The notes: generated by a model not told the origin, from the sequence alone. DNA of 64,000 bases from Shewanella sediminis HAW-EB3 (GCF_000018025.1 NC_009831.1:4402001-4466000), one strand, 5' to 3'; positions 36,740 to 45,826 are shown, numbered from the stretch's first letter. Made by a program: numbers and translations.

Positions 36740-36806
36740 TTGAATGTTTGTTCAAAATAATACTTGAATGATCGTTCAAATAAGAATATCTTGAATGAAC
36801 ATTCAA
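36740..36806. promoter_or_regulatory. Three palindromic operators in the TetR/OYE intergenic region
   Basis: Three copies of TTGAATGnnnnTTCAA-type palindromes occupy 36740-36755 (TTGAATGTTTGTTCAA), 36764-36779 (TTGAATGATCGTTCAA) and 36791-36806 (TTGAATGAACATTCAA). Their centres are 24 and 27 bp apart. They lie between the divergent starts and are probably the binding sites of the TetR protein, controlling both genes. Confidence 0.85.
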
Positions 36807-36821
36807 GAATAAGAGGTCGCT

Positions 36822-37874
36822 ATGACTGATAACCTATTTCAACCTTTTGCGCTCAACGAGACTATCACCCTACAAAACCGCATCCTGATGGCGCCATTGA
36901 CTCGTTGTATGGCAGATGAAGAATTAGTGCCGACTCAGGCTATGGCTGAATATTATACTCGCCGCGCCGAAGCGGGCCTGATCATCTCTGAAGCCGTGCT
37001 TATTCGTCCCGATGGTCAGGGCTATCCCAATACCCCAGGTCTGTTTACCCCGGCTCAGATAGATGGCTGGCGTGTAGTGACAGATGCCGTACATAAAGCC
37101 GGTGGCAAAATATTTGCGCAGCTATGGCATACCGGCCGGGTTGCGCACCCTCACTTTTTCGAAAAATCAGGGTCGACTCAGGTAATAGCCCCCTCCGCCG
37201 TTGGCCTGGAGGGAAGTCTCCCCAGAATGCGAGAGTTGAACTATCACGTCCCTAAAGCGGTAAGCCATGATGAGATAGTGCAGTTAGTCGCCGATTACGC
37301 ACAAGCTGCGGCGAACGCGATAGATGCCGGCTTCGATGGTGTCGAGATCCACGGCGCTAATGGTTATCTTATCGATCAGTTCCTGCATCACGACAGTAAT
37401 CGTCGCACCGATGAATATGGTCAAACAGCCGAAAATATGGCCCGCTTCCCCTTGGCCGTTGTGGATGCGATATCAGCCCGCATCGGCAATGACAGAACAG
37501 GGTTAAGAGTTTCACCGGGAGCCTATGTCAATATGGCCGGAGACAGCAGAGACCGCGCCGTGTTTGATTACTTACTCGCTGAGCTGGAGCTACGTGATTT
37601 AGCCTTTTTACATATCGGTATTTTCGATGATGCCATGGAATTTGATTATCTGGGCGGCAGCGCATCGAGTTACGTACGTAGCATTTATAGTAAAACCCTC
37701 GTTGGCGTAGGGAGCTACAGCGCAGAAATGGGCAGCGCCGCCATAGCCGCAGATAAATTTGATCTGTTAGCGATCGGCAGACCTTTTATCGCTAATCCCG
37801 ATTATGTCGCCCGAGTCCGTGAAGGTGATGAATTGGTAGAATATTCAGATGAGATGCTGACCAGCCTAGTGTAA
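36822..37874 (+). CDS. Old yellow enzyme family alkene reductase (NemA-like)
   Basis: A 350-residue FMN-dependent TIM-barrel reductase. FQPFALNETITLQNRILMAP and LTRCMADEELVPTQAMAEYY are the family's FMN-binding N-terminus. FDGVEIHGANGYLIDQFLHH carries the substrate-binding His and Asn, and RRTDEYGQTAENMARF follows. LLAIGRPFIANPD is the phosphate-binding loop. It uses NAD(P)H to reduce activated alkenes, N-ethylmaleimide-like electrophiles and nitro compounds. AAGAGGT precedes the ATG. It is controlled most likely by the divergent TetR protein through three operators. Just after the stop, the sequence TTTAGTGTGAARAGTTT occurs twice (about 37890-37940), a small local duplication. Confidence 0.92.
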   Translation: MTDNLFQPFALNETITLQNRILMAPLTRCMADEELVPTQAMAEYYTRRAEAGLIISEAVLIRPDGQGYPNTPGLFTPAQIDGWRVVTDAVHKAGGKIFAQLWHTGRVAHPHFFEKSGSTQVIAPSAVGLEGSLPRMRELNYHVPKAVSHDEIVQLVADYAQAAANAIDAGFDGVEIHGANGYLIDQFLHHDSNRRTDEYGQTAENMARFPLAVVDAISARIGNDRTGLRVSPGAYVNMAGDSRDRAVFDYLLAELELRDLAFLHIGIFDDAMEFDYLGGSASSYVRSIYSKTLVGVGSYSAEMGSAAIAADKFDLLAIGRPFIANPDYVARVREGDELVEYSDEMLTSLV

Positions 37875-37978
37875 AAACTAGTTTAAACAGTTTAGTGTGA
37901 AGAGTTTGCTGCAAGAAATTTAGTGTGAAAAGTTTTTAAAAATCATCCCCCCTGTGTCTTATTCTTGTCTTGAGACAG

Positions 37979-38010
37979 AAGAGGTTAACCCTAAGGTTAA
38001 CCTCTTTTTT
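37979..38010. terminator. Bidirectional terminator
   Basis: A 12-bp perfect stem (AAGAGGTTAACC with GGTTAACCTCTT, loop CTAA) followed by T residues, between the convergent OYE and aminotransferase genes. Confidence 0.92.
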
Positions 38011-38034
38011 ATTTCACAAGTTTTAGACTCTGCC

Positions 38035-39381
38035 TTACTTACGATCGGCTATGGCTTTTGCCATGGCGGCATCGGCAATCTCTTCGAGTTTGGCCAGATC
38101 GATATCCTTATGGGATTCACAGATAAACCAAGGCTCACGGGAGTCAGGCTCCAGCATGATGCCGCTCTTAATCAAGTTATGGGCAAACTCGGTATAGAGA
38201 TCGCTGTCGGTCTTCTTCCAGTCACGATAGTTATGAGGTACCTGACTGCCAAAGTGAATACCGAACATAGCATCGGGGCCGGCAAACTTATGCTCAATAC
38301 CGTGTTTGGTAAATACGCGCGATAACACCTGTTGAATATCGACGCCGGCTTTATTGATGGTGTCATAGGCATTGGTTTCATTCAAAATCGTCAGCGTCGC
38401 TTTGGCGGCACTTAGGGCGATCATGTTGGCGGTATAAGTGCCACCGTGGGTGACGCCATTCTTCCCGAAACTGATCACGTCCATGACATCCTTACGACCA
38501 CCGAAGGCGGCAACAGGATAACCATTGCCCATAGCCTTAGCGTATGTAGTTAGATCCGCATGGATACCATAGAGCTCCTGTGCGCCACCTTTAGCGACGC
38601 GGAAACCCGTTTTAACTTCATCCATAATCAATAGGGTGCCATTGGCATCACAGATATCACGCAATTTCTGCATGTATTCCTGGGTCGATGCAATGCTGCC
38701 ACAGTTGCCTAATATCGGCTCAATGACGATGGCCGCGATATCATCGCCGACACGGGTAAAGACTTCATCGATAGCTGCGAAATCATTGAGAGGCACAGTT
38801 TCTAAATGCTCACGACTCGCTTCAGGAATACCGCCACCAAAAGCGGTAACCTTAGGCGCCGCCTCGGTTTCGCTGTCCCAATTATCAACATCTGATTTCC
38901 ACATCATCTCGTCGTATAGGCCATGGAAACCACCTTCAACCACCACAATCTTGTTACGATGAGTAAAACCTCGGGCGGTACGCACCGCACCAATCACAGC
39001 TTCTGTACCCGAGTTGGCAAATCTCACCTTCTCAATATTCGGACACATCTGCTTAATCAGTTCGACCACCTGGGAATCAAGATCGGTTGAGAAACCGGAA
39101 ATGGTGCCACGTTCGGTGATCGCTGCCACAACTTCCTGGTCGACTCTGGTATCGCGATAACCCAAGATGATAGGCCCGTAAGCGAGACGGAAATCGATAA
39201 ACTGCTGATCGTCAGCATCGGTAATGGTGCAGCCCTGGCTGCTTTTAACGAATACTGTGTTCTCTTCACCCCAGTAACGGTAACTATCAGCCACACCCAG
39301 AGGCATGTTGTTGTGGGCCTGTTTTAACAGCGCATTGGTGGCGGGTTTATTGGCATTGCTCATCATGTCAGTCTTCATCAT
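38035..39381 (-). CDS. Class III aminotransferase, glutamate-1-semialdehyde-aminomutase-like
   Basis: A 448-residue PLP enzyme. The PLP lysine is K282 in TTYAKAMGNGYPVAAFGG. LLIMDEVKTGFR is the conserved Asp-Glu strand that holds the pyridine nitrogen, and VRFANSGTEAVIGAVRTARG is the phosphate-binding loop. The pattern is that of glutamate-1-semialdehyde aminomutases, but heme-pathway context is missing and the N-terminus (MPLGVADSYRYWGEENTVFV) differs, so another amino or keto substrate is likely. Start is uncertain: ATG pairs at 39381/39378 and 39366/39363 are possible and none has a clear ribosome site. Confidence 0.88.
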   Translation of the reverse strand: MMKTDMMSNANKPATNALLKQAHNNMPLGVADSYRYWGEENTVFVKSSQGCTITDADDQQFIDFRLAYGPIILGYRDTRVDQEVVAAITERGTISGFSTDLDSQVVELIKQMCPNIEKVRFANSGTEAVIGAVRTARGFTHRNKIVVVEGGFHGLYDEMMWKSDVDNWDSETEAAPKVTAFGGGIPEASREHLETVPLNDFAAIDEVFTRVGDDIAAIVIEPILGNCGSIASTQEYMQKLRDICDANGTLLIMDEVKTGFRVAKGGAQELYGIHADLTTYAKAMGNGYPVAAFGGRKDVMDVISFGKNGVTHGGTYTANMIALSAAKATLTILNETNAYDTINKAGVDIQQVLSRVFTKHGIEHKFAGPDAMFGIHFGSQVPHNYRDWKKTDSDLYTEFAHNLIKSGIMLEPDSREPWFICESHKDIDLAKLEEIADAAMAKAIADRK

Positions 39382-39501
39382 CAAATATCTGGCACGTATG
39401 ATACAGATCACAATAAGGCTTTACTATATTAGTTCTGCATATCTAAAGGAGAACGATGAATATGGGCGGCATCGTTAACCCCAAAGAAGAGCTTTGATCG
39501 A

Positions 39502-39525
39502 TTCGCGGCTAAAGCCGCTCCTACA
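39502..39525 (-). repeat. REP-like palindrome, family A
   Basis: Core CGGCTAAAGCCG preceded by TTCG and followed by CTCCTACA; same element as at 39775 and 53203, and inverse of 22993. Confidence 0.85.
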
Positions 39526-39532
39526 TCGTAGC

Positions 39533-39564
39533 CCGTCATTCCGGCGATGCTTCTAGCCGGAATC
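39533..39564 (+). repeat. REP-like palindrome, family B
   Basis: CCGTCATTCCGGCGATGC with a distal CCGGAATC forms an imperfect hairpin (ATTCCGGC against GCCGGAAT). A near-identical copy lies inverted at 53111-53142. Confidence 0.82.
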
Positions 39565-39774
39565 TAACCTCCACGGATGGAGGAAATGTCGAATGATGTA
39601 TGGAACATCATCTACCAGCTTTTGAACCAACAAATCACAAGAATAAAGCCGGATTCAGCTCTTTACAAAAAATGAGTTCAGAATGACGAGCAAAGCTTAT
39701 GCCTCGCCATATTCTTGTTCTTTTTCTTTTCTTACGACTTATAACTTACAGCTTATGACTATCCCTTTTAAAAC

Positions 39775-39799
39775 CTTCGCGGCTAAAGCCGCTCCTACA
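39775..39799 (-). repeat. REP-like palindrome, family A
   Basis: Second copy of the CGGCTAAAGCCG element, 273 bp from the first in the same orientation, with a degenerate TTATAACTTACAG tract just upstream. Confidence 0.85.
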
Positions 39800-39835
39800 T
39801 CGTCGCCCGGTCAGGGGCAATGGGGCTAGCGAGTG

Positions 39836-41080
39836 TTATAGGCTGATGCAGCTGACTCCATTGGCCACGTCGTCCATAGCCTTAGCAAAACTCGATATGC
39901 CGGATGAGGGGATGAACAGATGACGCTTATTGTGCTGCTTGCAGAAGCGCTTCAGGCGGTAGTAGGCATCGTGACTGATACAGTCGGAGGCACAGATAAC
40001 CGCATCGGCTGACCATAGCAGGGCATCCAGGCGTTTGCTGCGGTCTTCGACGCCGCCGTCGTGGTGGCTGAATTCGCCGTTGCAGCGAGACACCAGCTCC
40101 CGGTATTGGTCAGTCATACGGTGCATGCCGCCAACACAAAGAATTTTCTGCCCCTTGAGATCCGGACAATCGCGACAGCTGTCGGCGCTGCAGCCATTAC
40201 AGGGAGATAGACTCTGCTTCACGAACCCTTCCAGTGCCCGGGTCTCCTGCTCCCGCTGCCGCAGTTTCTGAGTCAGATCCAGAATATTTTCTTCACTCTG
40301 CCTAAGTTTTTGCTGCCACTGTACCTTTTGTCTGTCCAGGATCTCGACCGAGCTGCTTGTGCTGGCCAGTTCGTTGCGCAACTGCTGCAGTTGCGGCGCC
40401 AGTGCGCTGCTGTCACCTCCCAGCTCAAGGCGTTGGTTGTGCTCTTTGAGGCGCAGATTGTCCGCCTTGAGTTCAGCCACCTGCCGCTGCAGAGTGTCCA
40501 GCTGACATTCTTTGTTGGAGATGGTCTGATGGGCTTTCTGCTGGCTTTTATCCAATGCTTTTCTCAGTTCGACCAGCTCCTTTTCAGCCTCGTGCAAACG
40601 TTTAAGGTCTGCACGCTGGCCGGCTCCAATCTGATGCGACAACATATGAATGGTTTCGTAGGCCATATCCTGCATGGCCAGATCACACAAGGGATGCGTT
40701 AACAGTGCCCATAGGGCTTCGGCGCTGGCCCCTCGGTCAATATGTTGCTGCCAGAGTTGCTTGAGTTCATCGCGACACTTGAGCAGACCAAAACGCTTGA
40801 TGGCGGCGGCAAACTTTTTATCCAGATGCTTTTGTACTGTCAAAGACAAATGGTGTTTGCTATCGCAGTTGGAGACCACCCAGGTATGCAGCCAGTAATC
40901 GCTTTTTCGGGCCTGCTCTTTGTCGACAACCTTCTGGGCCAACTTACGGATCTCAGAGGTGGTCAGGCAGGTACCTATGACCGGACATAGCAGCTTGCTG
41001 GTTAATTCCCACAGTTTGCGTTTCCCCTTGAAGCCATTGAATACCTCTGCTCCCGTGGCCGTAGCTGGCGCATCGCACAT
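39836..41080 (-). CDS. DUF2325-domain coiled-coil protein, probably iron regulated
   Basis: A 414-residue protein. The N-terminal part is an unassigned helical domain with Cys in KLLCPVIGTCLTTSEIRKLA. Residues about 155-285 form a long coiled coil (ELVELRKALDKSQQKAHQTI, then LQLRNELASTSSSVEILDRQ-like heptads). A Cys cluster (CNGCSADSCRDCP, about 294-306) precedes the C-terminal DUF2325 domain (KILCVGGMHRMTDQYRELVS, then DAVICASDCISHDAYYRLKR). The Cys set could bind metal. AGGGGA precedes the ATG. A near-perfect Fur box lies about 105 bp upstream, suggesting iron-repressed expression. Function unknown. Confidence 0.8.
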   Translation of the reverse strand: MCDAPATATGAEVFNGFKGKRKLWELTSKLLCPVIGTCLTTSEIRKLAQKVVDKEQARKSDYWLHTWVVSNCDSKHHLSLTVQKHLDKKFAAAIKRFGLLKCRDELKQLWQQHIDRGASAEALWALLTHPLCDLAMQDMAYETIHMLSHQIGAGQRADLKRLHEAEKELVELRKALDKSQQKAHQTISNKECQLDTLQRQVAELKADNLRLKEHNQRLELGGDSSALAPQLQQLRNELASTSSSVEILDRQKVQWQQKLRQSEENILDLTQKLRQREQETRALEGFVKQSLSPCNGCSADSCRDCPDLKGQKILCVGGMHRMTDQYRELVSRCNGEFSHHDGGVEDRSKRLDALLWSADAVICASDCISHDAYYRLKRFCKQHNKRHLFIPSSGISSFAKAMDDVANGVSCISL

Positions 41081-41520
41081 GCCGTTCCCCTTATTCTACC
41101 GTGGTTCTATCGCGGTTATGCTTGCCCTTTGGCAATGATTGAGTCGTTAATGGCATCAGTGTAATGATTGCATCCTACCTGTCAATGATAATAATTATCA
41201 TTTAGACGGGTAAGCTTCAGAATTCCGTCAGCTCGCTGCCAGCCCTTCTGATAGAGTCGCGCAGCACCTTGAGTGTCTCTTTGGCGAGCGCCCGCATTAA
41301 CTACTAATCAACATGGGTGGAGCAATCACTAGCCCTTCTCAACCTCCCGTTAACCACAATTGTCATCTTCTACGTACAACTCCTTACATACCCTTACCCT
41401 AAACGCGAGCCAGATGCCTGATAATCGCTCTGCGGGACACGGCTCATCACAGCACTTTGAAATAATTTTTGAAACTGTGAAAACCATACATTTTTGAAAT
41501 TTTAACGAAGGAAGCCAGCG
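41081..41520. other. Divergent promoter region with Fur box
   Basis: A 440-bp gap between the DUF2325 gene and the hydrolase gene. Apart from the Fur box at 41184 I see no repeat or RNA structure. Confidence 0.55.
41184..41203. promoter_or_regulatory. Strong Fur box
   Basis: AATGATAATAATTATCATTT contains the 7-1-7 inverted repeat TGATAAT-A-ATTATCA of Fur sites. It lies about 105 bp before the DUF2325 gene and over 300 bp before the hydrolase gene, so the former is the likelier target. Confidence 0.85.
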
Positions 41521-43563
41521 ATGATAAAGGATAAATTCCCCCTTATTGCAACGACAATAATTGCGACCAGTATGCTAAGTGCTTGTGGTGGTTCTGGTTC
41601 GAAAACAGAGACCACAGGAACTGGTGTCACCGACCCCATCAAATCCTATAAGCCAATTGAGTGTAAAGCGATGCTGTCAGCAAGCCAGTTAGCGCTGTTA
41701 ACACCGGGCTCTGGCTGTGGCTACCTTAGCGTGCCGGAGAAACACGCCCTATATGGTCAGCCAGCATCAGAAAAAAACATTGAAATAGCCGTGATAAAAC
41801 TGGCCTCAACCTCGTCAGAAAAGAAAGCCGATCCGCTTGTATACCTGCAAGGTGGTCCTGGCGGAAATGCGAGCGCGAGTATTGGTCAGGTGGTAACAAG
41901 TAACACCTTAATCAAAAACAGAGATATCTACCTGGTTGACCAGCGCGGCACAGGCTATTCGAAGCCGGCACTATTTTGCACTGAGTATAGTGGTGAAGCA
42001 GGTACGCCAGAACAGCTACAGGCATGTAAAGCAAGGCTGGAAAAGGCCGGCGTCGATCTTAATGCTTATAATAGCGTACAGAATGCTCATGACTTTATTC
42101 AGTTGAGAAAAGCCTTATCAATTCCAGAGTGGAATCTGTATGGCATCTCTTATGGAACCCGCCTCGCAACAACCATAATGCGAGAAAATAATAGTGAAGG
42201 CATTCGTAGTGTTATTTTAGATGGCATGTTCCCGATAGAGGTGAACGGTATCTCTGATACGCCTTGGGCAAACTATGAATCTTTGAATCAAATAGTCAAA
42301 AATTGTGACAACACAGATAGCTGTCCTGCTGATGATCTCAAAGCCGTTATCGAAGACATTATTGCCCGTATGCATAACGAGGGCATGGTGGCTGAGAGTC
42401 GCGTATTCATCCAAAACTTACTCGAACTGATCAAAGAGCCTGCGATCATCAACTACCTGTTAGCGGTTAATGAAGATATCGGTAAATACCGATCGGCCTT
42501 AGCATCGTTAATGGCCGACCAAGACGATGAACAAGATGGCGGTGGTGAACGAGCGGGTGATGAAGAGAGTGATGAAGAGGAGCTATTTTACGGCGCCATG
42601 GGGTTATCTACCGTCTGCGCCGAAGAGTACCCGTTTCTTAACACCACGGCTCTGAGTGACGATAATAGCCAGGGCTGGTCGGCAAGCACCCAGGTCGCAG
42701 TCAATGGCATGTATCATATGGGCTTCGATAAATCCTCTTGTCAGGCGTGGAATGTTGCGCCAGCCAATGATGTTGAGACACAAGCTGTGGCCAGCACTCT
42801 GCCGGTGTTAATACTCAACGGCCAAAACGATACCCAAACACCGGCGGCCTGGGGATCGTTGGTGGCTAAAAACATGCTCAATGCACAAAACATTACCAAC
42901 CCTCAGGGTGAACATGGGCAACTCATGGCTGGTTTTAGCTGTTTCGATACCATTGCGGATGAGTTTTTAGCTGAGCCAAATAAAACTGTCGATGCAAGCT
43001 GTGTATCAGAGATCCCTGCAGTAAGCTATGAAGGCGGAGGTGGCGAGGAGAAATCAGCAAGCTTTACCTTTAAGAACGGTGATACCAGTTCAGATACCGT
43101 TTATATGAATGGCGTTATCGGCTCAGATACCTTAGATGTGATGCAGACACTGCTTAACAGCTACCCGCAAATTAAGACCATAGTGATGCAAAACGTGCCG
43201 GGATCTATGGATGATGACACCAACTTGTTAGCTTCTATGGAGATCAGAAAGCGTGGTATTGCTACACATATCCCAGCCGATGGCATGGTAGCATCGGGCG
43301 GCACAGATATGTTCTTAGCCGGGGTTAAACGCACAGCGGAAGCGGGCGCTAAGCTTGGCGTGCACTCCTGGAGCGATGGCAGTGGCAAAGTAGCACTGGA
43401 TTACCCCCGCGATCATCAAACACATGTTAAGTATCTGGATTATTATAAAGCCGTAGGGATAGATACCAGCTTTTACTGGTACACCCTGGAAGCCGCCCCC
43501 GCCGATGGTATCCACTGGATGACAGCAGAAGAGATTGCTCAATATGGCGTACTGACAGAGTAA
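41521..43563 (+). CDS. Lipoprotein fusion of alpha/beta hydrolase (TAP-like) and ClpP/crotonase-like domain
   Basis: A 680-residue lipoprotein (signal ending SMLSAC). The first 500 residues form an alpha/beta hydrolase related to tripeptidyl/prolyl aminopeptidases: LVYLQGGPGGNASA is the oxyanion strand, GISYG at 208-212 holds the nucleophile S210, LILNGQNDTQTPAAW the Asp, and GEHGQL the His. An acidic low-complexity insert lies near residue 340. The C-terminal 170 residues match the ClpP/crotonase-like periplasmic family COG3904: VYMNGVIGSDTLDVM, then ADGMVASGGTDMFLAGVKR with S592 as a candidate nucleophile. This pairing of two unrelated hydrolase folds is unusual. It likely acts on peptides in the periplasm. 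GAAGGA lies upstream. Confidence 0.85.
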   Translation: MIKDKFPLIATTIIATSMLSACGGSGSKTETTGTGVTDPIKSYKPIECKAMLSASQLALLTPGSGCGYLSVPEKHALYGQPASEKNIEIAVIKLASTSSEKKADPLVYLQGGPGGNASASIGQVVTSNTLIKNRDIYLVDQRGTGYSKPALFCTEYSGEAGTPEQLQACKARLEKAGVDLNAYNSVQNAHDFIQLRKALSIPEWNLYGISYGTRLATTIMRENNSEGIRSVILDGMFPIEVNGISDTPWANYESLNQIVKNCDNTDSCPADDLKAVIEDIIARMHNEGMVAESRVFIQNLLELIKEPAIINYLLAVNEDIGKYRSALASLMADQDDEQDGGGERAGDEESDEEELFYGAMGLSTVCAEEYPFLNTTALSDDNSQGWSASTQVAVNGMYHMGFDKSSCQAWNVAPANDVETQAVASTLPVLILNGQNDTQTPAAWGSLVAKNMLNAQNITNPQGEHGQLMAGFSCFDTIADEFLAEPNKTVDASCVSEIPAVSYEGGGGEEKSASFTFKNGDTSSDTVYMNGVIGSDTLDVMQTLLNSYPQIKTIVMQNVPGSMDDDTNLLASMEIRKRGIATHIPADGMVASGGTDMFLAGVKRTAEAGAKLGVHSWSDGSGKVALDYPRDHQTHVKYLDYYKAVGIDTSFYWYTLEAAPADGIHWMTAEEIAQYGVLTE

Positions 43564-43691
43564 CGATGTTGCATTAACAGCAATCGGTATCAGTAAGGTG
43601 CTTCTATCTTTGCGTGGTAATCAAAGCCTCGTCGATAAAAGTGCCTTATCATTTCACAAAGATTAACTCTGACCGCTTTTCGCTAGCATTT

Positions 43692-44123
43692 TTACCAAGA
43701 GTCGGCATTAAAGCGTGCCGTTCTGGCCTCGCTCATGGTGCAATCGGTAGTGTGTATCAACTCACTCAAGGTGATGTTGGGGTTGTCGTTAATCAGGCGA
43801 GCGAGCTTCGCCTCTAAAGGTTCCAGCTTGTCGGTATGATCGAGCAGAGCGGTTTCAATCTTTTGGATAAGGTAACGAAATTCACCTCCTTCCCTTTGCA
43901 ACTGAGCCGCTTTCAATTGCGCCGCTTTCAACTGTTCTGTTTTCAACTGTGCGGTAAACGATTGAATCTTTATAGCCTCACCGGATAGCCCCCAATTTCT
44001 GGAGCGGCGAACACGTTTGAGCTCGCAGTGATATTGCTTAGCCACGCCTTGGGCTTGCTTAACCGCCTCGCGCCCTATTCGGTGAATAAGGGAGGGAAGT
44101 GGGATGGTGATGGCTTCATTCAT
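43692..44123 (-). CDS. Conserved hypothetical protein with basic N-terminus and coiled coil
   Basis: A 143-residue soluble protein: TIPLPSLIHRIGREAVKQAQ, a basic stretch (CELKRVRRSRNWGLSG), a short heptad-like repeat (AQLKTEQLKAAQLKAAQLQ), and a C-terminal helical part (LARLINDNPNITLSELIHTT). I recall related Shewanella proteins loosely annotated as ribosome-recycling-factor family, but no functional motif confirms this. The basic segment suggests RNA or DNA contact. The LKAAQ repeat is encoded by near-identical 15-base units and may have expanded by slippage. Confidence 0.7.
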   Translation of the reverse strand: MNEAITIPLPSLIHRIGREAVKQAQGVAKQYHCELKRVRRSRNWGLSGEAIKIQSFTAQLKTEQLKAAQLKAAQLQREGGEFRYLIQKIETALLDHTDKLEPLEAKLARLINDNPNITLSELIHTTDCTMSEARTARFNADSW

Positions 44124-44254
44124 GGCTGCATTTCATTCATAACTAACTGTCATTCATCACAGTTAAAAAGTTTATTCTGATCCCACTTATTACAACAAAC
44201 AATAATAGGTGTATTAATAATTTAAACAACATCCTACGCTAAACCTGATCTCGA

Positions 44255-45106
44255 TTATTCTCTCGTTCTGCCTTGTATCGGAAACGTCGCTAAAAGCTGT
44301 ATCCCTTGCAAGTTACAATACTCAAGCGATTCGTTTATTTCATCTAAGCTGATACCCAGATCTTCCAAAATATCCGGATTGATTAACTCCTCCTTGGCAT
44401 ATAGCCCGGGTTCGGCGTTAATCACGGCTAAACGCGAAGCAATATATAGCAATTTGCTATTATCAGGCAATGGTTCACCCTCTGCGCGATTAAACTGGGA
44501 AATGGGCTGTATGATGGTGTCCGGCAAGTTCCACAGCTTTAACAACTCGGTAGTGCAATCAGCAAAGGTGAAACCAAACACCTCGCTCTGGCGAAGCCAA
44601 GGGGTTTCATCGCGGTCATAGCCCTCACAATATCTGACTTTATCAGGCTCGCTATGGACAATGGCCAGCATCCCCAAGTTATGAAATAGCCCGGACAAGA
44701 AGATGTTGTCAGTATCGGGAGTGTCCTTATTTTTGGCGAAATACTGGCAAATCAAGGCACAATCTACACTTATCTCCCAGAATTTATCCACATCCACGAC
44801 TTTAGGATCTATGCTGGAAAATGCCGCGGTGACACCATAGGCATTCACCAGTTTTTTTACCTCCTTAATACCAAGCAGGACTAATGCTTTAGAGAGGTTG
44901 TCTATCTCTCTTGGCATGCTGAACATGGCACTATTGGCGATTTTTAAAATAGATGCGGCAATAGCAGGCTCATAGGCAATGGCATCGGCCAACTCCTCCA
45001 TGCTGCAATCATCACTGGATAGCATTCGGTTCAATGTAATATAAACATCGGATAGCACACATATTTTTTGCGCTTGCTTGGCGTAATCAAGAGGTGAAGT
45101 TGACAT
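44255..45106 (-). CDS. HDOD-domain signalling protein
   Basis: A 283-residue HDOD protein. SSDDCSMEELADAIAYEPAI, then AASILKIANSAMFSMPREID and LSKALVLLGIKEVKKLVNAY are the diagnostic HDOD blocks. The metal-binding HD pair of true HD phosphohydrolases is replaced by HN in FLSGLFHNLGML, so it should be non-catalytic. It would serve as a scaffold or regulator in c-di-GMP or chemotaxis-type signalling. ATG at 45106 has AAGGTGG upstream; a GTG three codons earlier is rejected. It is monocistronic. Confidence 0.9.
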   Translation of the reverse strand: MSTSPLDYAKQAQKICVLSDVYITLNRMLSSDDCSMEELADAIAYEPAIAASILKIANSAMFSMPREIDNLSKALVLLGIKEVKKLVNAYGVTAAFSSIDPKVVDVDKFWEISVDCALICQYFAKNKDTPDTDNIFLSGLFHNLGMLAIVHSEPDKVRYCEGYDRDETPWLRQSEVFGFTFADCTTELLKLWNLPDTIIQPISQFNRAEGEPLPDNSKLLYIASRLAVINAEPGLYAKEELINPDILEDLGISLDEINESLEYCNLQGIQLLATFPIQGRTRE

Positions 45107-45161
45107 AAGATCCACCTTGTACGGATAGGGTATTACTAATAATAGTTAACGAGTTGATTTG

Positions 45162-45579
45162 TTCAATGCGATTGGAGAAGAGTATGCAAATGAGGCACCG
45201 TTTTCCCCACTTATTTACAACTTTCCAGCCGCCGTTAAGCGTATGGCTCGGCAGAACATAGAAAACAGTTAACGACTTTCTTCATCACTCAAATGTGAGC
45301 TCCCCTGACAAGGCGGGTTAATATTTACTCTGACCCCATATATTCAATGCGATTGGAGAAGAGTATGCAAATGAGGCACCGTTTTCCCCACTTATTTACA
45401 ACTTTCCAGCAGCCGTTAAGCGTATGGCTCGGCAGAACATAGAAAACAGTTAACGACTTTCTTCATCACTCAAATGTGAGCTCCCCTGACAAGGCGAGTT
45501 AATATTTACTCTGACCCCATATATTCAATGTGAGCTCCCCTGACAAGGCGGGTTAATATTTACTCTGACCCCATATATT
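45162..45579. repeat. 181-bp tandem duplication with truncated third copy
   Basis: Two near-identical 181-bp units begin at 45162 and 45343 (each TTCAATGCGATTGGAGAAG... to ...CTCTGACCCCATATA). A third, from 45524, keeps TTCAATG and then jumps directly to TGAGCTCCCCTGACAAGGCG, losing about 130 bp at the shared AATG sequence. The copies differ at only a few bases, so the duplication is recent. No ORF is intact across the units. The surrounding gap (45107-45918) also holds the 19-bp repeats at 45827. Confidence 0.92.
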
Positions 45580-45826
45580 CCACTTTCCCCCGGATTTTGG
45601 TATTTATTACATTTCTGGCACAAATAGTGATCATTAAGTGCCACAAACCTCGAATAGATCCTAACCCGTTGACTCTAATGAAGAACTCACTATGTGACCC
45701 AGATCCCACTCCGAACACCCCCGGCGTGACCAAGATCGCAAGATCAAAAATTGTCCAACCTGTATATTAAACATCGCTAATTGTTATTGAAATTGTTCAG
45801 ACTAGGTTTAAACTTCGTTAACAGAA

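Larger units (their letters stand above)
39412..39835. other. Intergenic region built from REP-like elements
   Basis: A 424-bp gap containing two family-A REP palindromes, one family-B palindrome, and a degenerate TTATAACTTACAGCTTATGA tract (about 39731-39760). It is a mosaic of extragenic repeats with little unique sequence. Confidence 0.7.

Noticed and set aside
40310..40702. Antisense open frame inside the DUF2325 gene
   Set aside because: It is the reverse image of the Leu/Gln-rich coiled-coil codons.
45162..45579. Possible duplicated small gene
   Set aside because: An ATG with a GGAG site occurs in each unit, but no open frame of useful length follows and the third copy is deleted.
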